Shown here: positions 60,601-64,000 of the stretch, in pieces
How positions within the stretch are numbered: position 1 is the stretch's first letter
Layout of the letters: the number at the start of each line of letters is the position of its first letter
Assembly (NCBI GenBank): GCA_023053545.1
Contig: JAKZAN010000114.1
Span: forward strand, 1 to 64,000
Reading direction: 5' to 3'
Length of the DNA: 64,000 bases
Origin: Lepidurus packardi
Lineage: Eukaryota; Arthropoda; Branchiopoda; Notostraca; Triopsidae
Position numbers and translations under genes: made by a program
Notes under the pieces: generated by a model
The model's input: the letters and a program-made list of their open reading frames with translations, nothing else
Databases searched by the model: none
What the model was told of the DNA's origin: nothing

Positions 60601-61758
60601 AAAGGACAGAAGGTTCTCCTTTGCGTCATCGTAAACTAGGACTGTGGTGCTTGTTCGATTGTTTTTATGTTGTATGATTGCCGGAAAGCTTCCACGAATC
60701 TTCATTGGTTTGGTACCATCAAATGAGTATACCCGTTTGGCTGGCTGTTCCAGAACTGGGCATCCCATTGCTTCGTACGTTGTCTTGTCGATGACGTTAA
60801 CCGTCGACCCGGTGTCCACTATCACCCTGACTTCTTTCCCGTTTACCAACAGATCTACTTTCAGCGACGGCTCATCAGGATCGCGTATGATCCATACATA
60901 CTCGTCGTCTTCACTAGAAACTGCTGGATCTTCGTCTACAACTCGGATCTGATCTTGCCGCTTTTTCTGGTGTTCTTGTTTTGCTGGCTTCGGCCCTTGC
61001 TTGGAAAGACAACATTTTTGGTAATGGTTCAGTTTTCCGCAGCCGTTACATTTCTTCCCTCGTGCTGGACAATTCTCCAATTTGTCGTGATAACGTTTGC
61101 CACAGAACTTGCATTGTTTGTTGGCATCGGCTGGCAGGGGCATGAGACGGTTGACCTGTTCTGCCTTGGGTGCTGACATCTGTTGGGCCTGTTGGGCGGC
61201 ACTTTCCATCGCTCTTGCTTTGTCTAAAATTTTACTGAGCGGGATGTCGGGCTTTTCTAAGAGTCGCTCGCGGAACTTATCCGACGCGCAGTTTTGGATT
61301 ATCTGCATCTTGATTTCTGTTTCCACATCAGCAAACTGACAATGCTTCGCCATTCTCCTTATCCTTGTCTGAAATGCGTCCATAGACTCATCCGGTTTCT
61401 GTCTCTCTTGACGAAACATGTAGATCTGGTACGCCGTCTTCTTCCTAGGATTAAAGTAATTATTGAGAGCTCGGCACAGTGCCTCATAAACCGTTTCCTT
61501 CTCAGCTTTCGTTGATGCTCCATCCGTCGCCATAGACGATGTCTTCGGTAGTGGTGTTATATCCAGGGTCTCCACTATGTCTTGAACATCCTCTCCTGCG
61601 TAGTGCAACAGCATGTTCTTCTTCCGCTTGTCGCTCTGGATATCAAACGCTGCCACGGCCGTGTTGAAACCTCTTAACCATCTCTCCCATCTTTGGCCGG
61701 CTGTTCGTTCGTCCGTATAGGGGTCAAATAATGTCAGTTGTGGCCGTAATTCTTCCAT
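57694..61758 (-). CDS. gag-pol: Gypsy Gag-Pol polyprotein (Gag, protease, RT, RNase H, integrase)
   Basis: The intact 1354-aa polyprotein starts at an ATG 99 nt inside the 5' LTR. In order: a Gag capsid-like region (about 1-200); two zinc knuckles (C216/C219/H224/C230 and C237/C240/H245/C250); an aspartic protease with DTGS at 315-318; a reverse transcriptase (about 440-650) with D500 in RICVDM, D535 in FSVIDL and the active site ISDD (596-598), where many relatives have YxDD; an RNase H (about 735-860) with D744 and D810. Then the integrase has an H963/H966/C996/C999 zinc site and a DDE core D1027, D1081, E1117 (D-x35-E). A basic C-terminal tail ends in the RLKDYV motif common in this group. 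All catalytic residues are present. Gag and Pol are one frame, so no frameshift is needed to express Pol. No env follows. Confidence 0.96.
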   Translation of the reverse strand: MEELRPQLTLFDPYTDERTAGQRWERWLRGFNTAVAAFDIQSDKRKKNMLLHYAGEDVQDIVETLDITPLPKTSSMATDGASTKAEKETVYEALCRALNNYFNPRKKTAYQIYMFRQERQKPDESMDAFQTRIRRMAKHCQFADVETEIKMQIIQNCASDKFRERLLEKPDIPLSKILDKARAMESAAQQAQQMSAPKAEQVNRLMPLPADANKQCKFCGKRYHDKLENCPARGKKCNGCGKLNHYQKCCLSKQGPKPAKQEHQKKRQDQIRVVDEDPAVSSEDDEYVWIIRDPDEPSLKVDLLVNGKEVRVIVDTGSTVNVIDKTTYEAMGCPVLEQPAKRVYSFDGTKPMKIRGSFPAIIQHKNNRTSTTVLVYDDAKENLLSFQTSKELKLIEISDSITEDDGLSDVQLRKKYPKLFDDVGKLVGKQVKLHVDEAVPPKAQPHRRIPFHQRRKVEEELLKMERQGIIEKVHGPTPWVSPIVVVPKPKSPGQVRICVDMREANKAIARERHITPTLDEILAELNGAALFSVIDLKHGYHQLELEEESRSITTFATHCGLRRYKRLSFGINAAAEIFQEAIRQTLIGLIGQLNISDDIIIFGRNEREHNERLHAVLKRLHEHGLAVNWEKTKIKRREVSFFGFTFSQQGMRPDPRKVESLLHASNPSNEGELRSFLGLTNYLSRFINGYSTITAPLRRLLKKEVAYIWSEECDRAVAALKEALTRENSLTFFDPNAPTIIVTDASPVGIAAILIQTVKGVERVIAYASRSLSETEKRYSQLEREGLAVVWGCEYYHLYVFGKPVTIRTDHKPLVGLFRKRVANVNVRIERWLIRLLPYDATVEHIPGATNPADYMSRQPSPASRSTIAAESAETVVRMVSHQATPSALSVTAIAEATNSDVILRLVKQAVKTGNWSNVHKKSKVYFQCRTEIALNLEEGVLLKGNKICVPDSLQLRVTQIAHEGHLGATKTKQRLRANVWFPGLDRKVEQVVSRCSECQLHTVEQGKEPVIPTAMPEQPWSELSMDFFGLSNGEKALVLVDKHSRFPEVAVLKSTSASAVIITLENIFARFGIPQSVASDNGPPFQSEEMSAYFQKQGIKHRRITPYWPAANGDAERFMRNLNKLVRTSVAARVDWKTRLPSFLLAYRSTPHASTGVSPAQLMFGRNISTKLPQVKISDNTSRKTEEALQNDRRAKEKMKLHADRANKAKPKNLKVGEMVLLRDKERLRNKMKPEYESNPYRVTAVKGTMVTAKKEDKVITRNASSFKRFLTPVGTLQPSTEAVSDEQPDQQWQKQQTPIQQERRQNAEAREEIEHEEQEVREEGEKPPDKRRPRPQRTRDVPSRLKDYVLSK

Positions 61759-61833
61759 CTTCTAACCGCTTGCCGTGTTCGTGCTTATTGGCAGGTTGGT
61801 ATTTGCTTTTGCAGTGCACGCGTTGTTATTTTT

Positions 61834-61851
61834 CCACTATCCTCGTCGCCA
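61834..61851 (-). other. Primer binding site of the gypsy element
   Basis: The minus strand reads TGGCGACGAGGATAGTGG starting 6 nt inside the 5' LTR. TGG pairs with the CCA end of a tRNA, so this is the expected minus-strand primer site. I cannot say which tRNA without a search. Confidence 0.72.
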
Positions 61852-61857
61852 GATTTA

Positions 61858-62081
61858 TGTGATGGATCTAACTACACAGGTTTTGATTGCCGATGGATGC
61901 TTGTATTATGGATAATGCTCAGGTTAATTCACACGCTATGTTGGACTTCCTTTCTCCTTAGCTCTCTCTACTCGTTGTTGTTTATTCGCAATCCCCCTCC
62001 AAGGTCAGGTACCGCGATTGGCAATGTTGGTATCACTCAGGTACAAGGGTCATATTAAATACTGAAACACAAGTCATTACA
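61858..62081 (-). repeat. 5' LTR of the gypsy element (224 bp)
   Basis: The promoter LTR of the minus-strand element. By eye it looks identical to the 3' LTR at 57359-57582, with the same TGTAATG/CATCACA ends and the AATAAA signal (tttatt at 61981-61986 on the plus strand). Confidence 0.94.
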
Positions 62082-64000
62082 AATATGCTTGTAATTTTAC
62101 CTGAAATTTCAATGAAATTTCATTGAAATTTGCTTGTAATTTTACCTGAAATTTCCTCAAAATCTTATTGAAATTACACTGAAATTTCATTGAAATTTCG
62201 TTGAAATATGCTTGTAATTTTACCTGAAATTTCATTGAAATTTCGTTGAAATATGCTTGTAATTTTACCTGAAATTTCAATGAAATTTCATGGAAATTTG
62301 CTTGTAATTTTACCTGAAATTTCCTCGAAATCTTATTAAAATTACACTGAAATTTCATTGAAATTTCGTTGAAATATGCTTGTAATTTTACCTGAAATTT
62401 CATTGAAATTTCGTTGAAATATGCTTGTAATTTTACCTGAAATTTCCTCGAAATCTTATTGAAATTACACCGAAATTTCATTGAAATTTCGTTGAAATAT
62501 GCTTGTTATTTTACCTGAAATTTCAATGAAATTTCCCTGAAATTTGCTTGTAATTTTACCTGAAATTTCCTCGAAATCTTATTGAAATTACACTGAAATT
62601 TCATTGAAATTTCGTTGAAATATGCTTGTAATTTTACCTGAAATTTCAATGAAATTTCCTTGAAATCTTATTGAAAATACACTGAAATTTCATTGAAATT
62701 TGCTTGTAATTTTACCTGAAATTTCCTCAAAATCTTATTGAAATTACACTGAAATTTCATTGAAATTTCGTTGAAATATGCTTGTAATTTTACCTGAAAT
62801 TTCAATGAAATTTCCTTGAAATTTGCATGTAATTTTTCCTCAAAATTTCATTGAAATCTTATTGAAATTACACTGAAATTTCATTGAAATTTCGTTGAAA
62901 TTTCCTTCGAATTTTACCTGAAATTTCCTTAAAATCTTATTGAAATTACAATGAAATTTCATTAAAATTTCGTTGAAATATGCTTGTAATTTTACCTGAA
63001 AATTCAATGAAATTTCCTTGAAATTTGCTTGTAATTTTACTTGAAATTTCCTAGAAATCTTATTGAAATTACACTGAAATTTCATTGAAATTTCGTTGAA
63101 ATATGCTTGTTATTTTACCTGAAATTTCCTCGAAATTTCCTTGAAATTTCCTTGGAATTATCCTGAAATTTGCTTGTAATTTTACCTGAAATTTCCTCGA
63201 AATCTTATTGAAATTACACTGAAATTTCATTGAAATTTCGTTGAAATATGCTTGTAATTTTACCTGAAATTTCAATTAAATTTCCTTGAAATTTCCTTGG
63301 AATTTCCCTGAAATTAGCTTATAATTTTACCTGAAATTTCCTCGAAATCTTATTGAAATTACACTGAAATTTCATTGAAATTTCGTTGAAATATGCTTGT
63401 AATTTTACCTGAAATTTCAATGAAATTTCATTGAAATTTGCTTGTAATTTTACCTGAAATTTCCTCAAAATCTTATTGAAATTACACTGAAATTTCATTG
63501 AAATTTCGTTGAAATATGCTTGTAATTTTACCTGAAATTTCATTGAAATTTCGTTGAAATATGCTTGTAATTTTACCTGAAATTTCAATGAAATTTCATG
63601 GAAATTTGCTTGTAATTTTACCTGAAATTTCCTCGAAATCTTATTAAAATTACACTGAAATTTCATTGAAATTTCGTTGAAATATGCTTGTAATTTTACC
63701 TGAAATTTCATTGAAATTTCCTTGAAATATGCTTGTAATTTTAACTGAAATTTCCTCGAAATCTTATTGAAATTACACCGAAATTTCATTGAAATTTCGT
63801 TGAAATATGCTTGTTATTTTACCTGAAATTTCAATGAAATTTCCCTGAAATTTGCTTGTAATTTTACCTGAAATTTCCTTGAAATCTTATTGAAATTACA
63901 CTGAAATTTCATTGAAATTTCGTTGAAATATGCTTGTAATTTTACCTGAAATTTCATTGAAATTTCGTTGAAATATGCTTGTAATTTTACCTGAAATTTC
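62082..64000. repeat. Satellite B, continuation beyond the gypsy element
   Basis: The interrupted array resumes in the same orientation and phase, starting with the second AATATG. A segment near 62900-63275 matches 56718-57093 at offset 6182. Subtracting the gypsy insertion (4723 plus 6 bp) leaves a pre-insertion satellite duplication of about 1453 bp. The array runs off the window, and nothing else is seen in it. Confidence 0.94.

Larger units (their letters stand above)
57359..62081 (-). mobile_element. Ty3/gypsy LTR retrotransposon, complete, Mag-like
   Basis: A 4723-bp element on the minus strand, inserted in satellite B. It has two 224-bp LTRs that look identical by eye, a 6-bp target duplication, a primer binding site 6 nt inside the 5' LTR, a polypurine tract abutting the 3' LTR, and one intact Gag-Pol frame with no env. 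Identical LTRs indicate a very recent insertion, and everything needed for retrotransposition appears present. Two CCHC knuckles, the ISDD form of the RT active site and the Gag-Pol single ORF suggest the Mag lineage or a relative; the exact lineage needs phylogeny. Confidence 0.95.

Noticed and set aside
57717..61515. Short frames on both strands overlapping gypsy Gag-Pol, considered as env or accessory genes
   Set aside because: They overlap conserved Pol domains in other frames and have no signal peptide or fusion-protein pattern. The space between the Gag-Pol stop and the 3' LTR is only about 110 bp.

Overview
The window is gene-poor, repeat-dense eukaryotic DNA, most likely invertebrate (metazoan) heterochromatin. 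It contains an APE-type non-LTR retrotransposon (LINE) with a CCHC-knuckle ORF1 and a Mag-like Ty3/gypsy element, both common in invertebrates. I cannot name the species. I see no host gene, tRNA or rRNA, and nothing bacterial: no operons, no ribosome binding sites, no CRISPR.

Layout. (1) 1-15800 is satellite A, a head-to-tail array of a 20-bp AT-rich monomer, including a 3352-bp tandem duplication (about 7190-13916). (2) 15800-57358 consists of three near-identical LINE copies, all on the minus strand (15800-20323, 30261-34789, 44225-48752). Each is followed, beyond its 5' end, by an array of a second satellite, B. LINE-to-LINE spacing is 14466 and 13963 bp, so a LINE-plus-satellite module of about 14 kb has itself been copied in tandem. 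(3) Satellite B continues to 64000 and is interrupted at 57359-62081 by one complete Ty3/gypsy element with two 224-bp LTRs that look identical, a 6-bp target duplication and an intact 1354-aa Gag-Pol.

Satellite B is built from 11-bp units (GAAATTTCNTT, with a 12-bp variant GTAATTTTACCT). These are grouped as 45+45+33 bp into a 123-bp higher-order repeat and then into larger blocks of 738, 1028, 1330 and 2068 bp. An AAATTT tract recurs nearly once per helical turn, which predicts curved DNA. Its long minus-strand open frames follow from the 33/45/123-bp periods and are not treated as genes.

LINE biology. Each copy has ORF1 (coiled coil, three CCHC knuckles) and ORF2 (APE endonuclease, reverse transcriptase). 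The two are in the same frame, separated by a single TGA and 19 sense codons. Only copy 1 has an intact ORF2; copies 2 and 3 share a 1-nt deletion in the reverse transcriptase region. Copy 1 joins satellite A on its 3' side to satellite B on its 5' side. It differs from copy 2 only in its 3' 1.7 kb, which suggests recombination between two LINE insertions fused the two satellite fields.

The most interesting points are the LINE/satellite macrosatellite, the chimeric LINE at the satellite boundary, the one-stop ORF1/ORF2 arrangement with a Cys-rich extension upstream of ORF1, and the helically phased satellite B. All comparisons were made by eye, and misassembly of such repetitive DNA is a real possibility.
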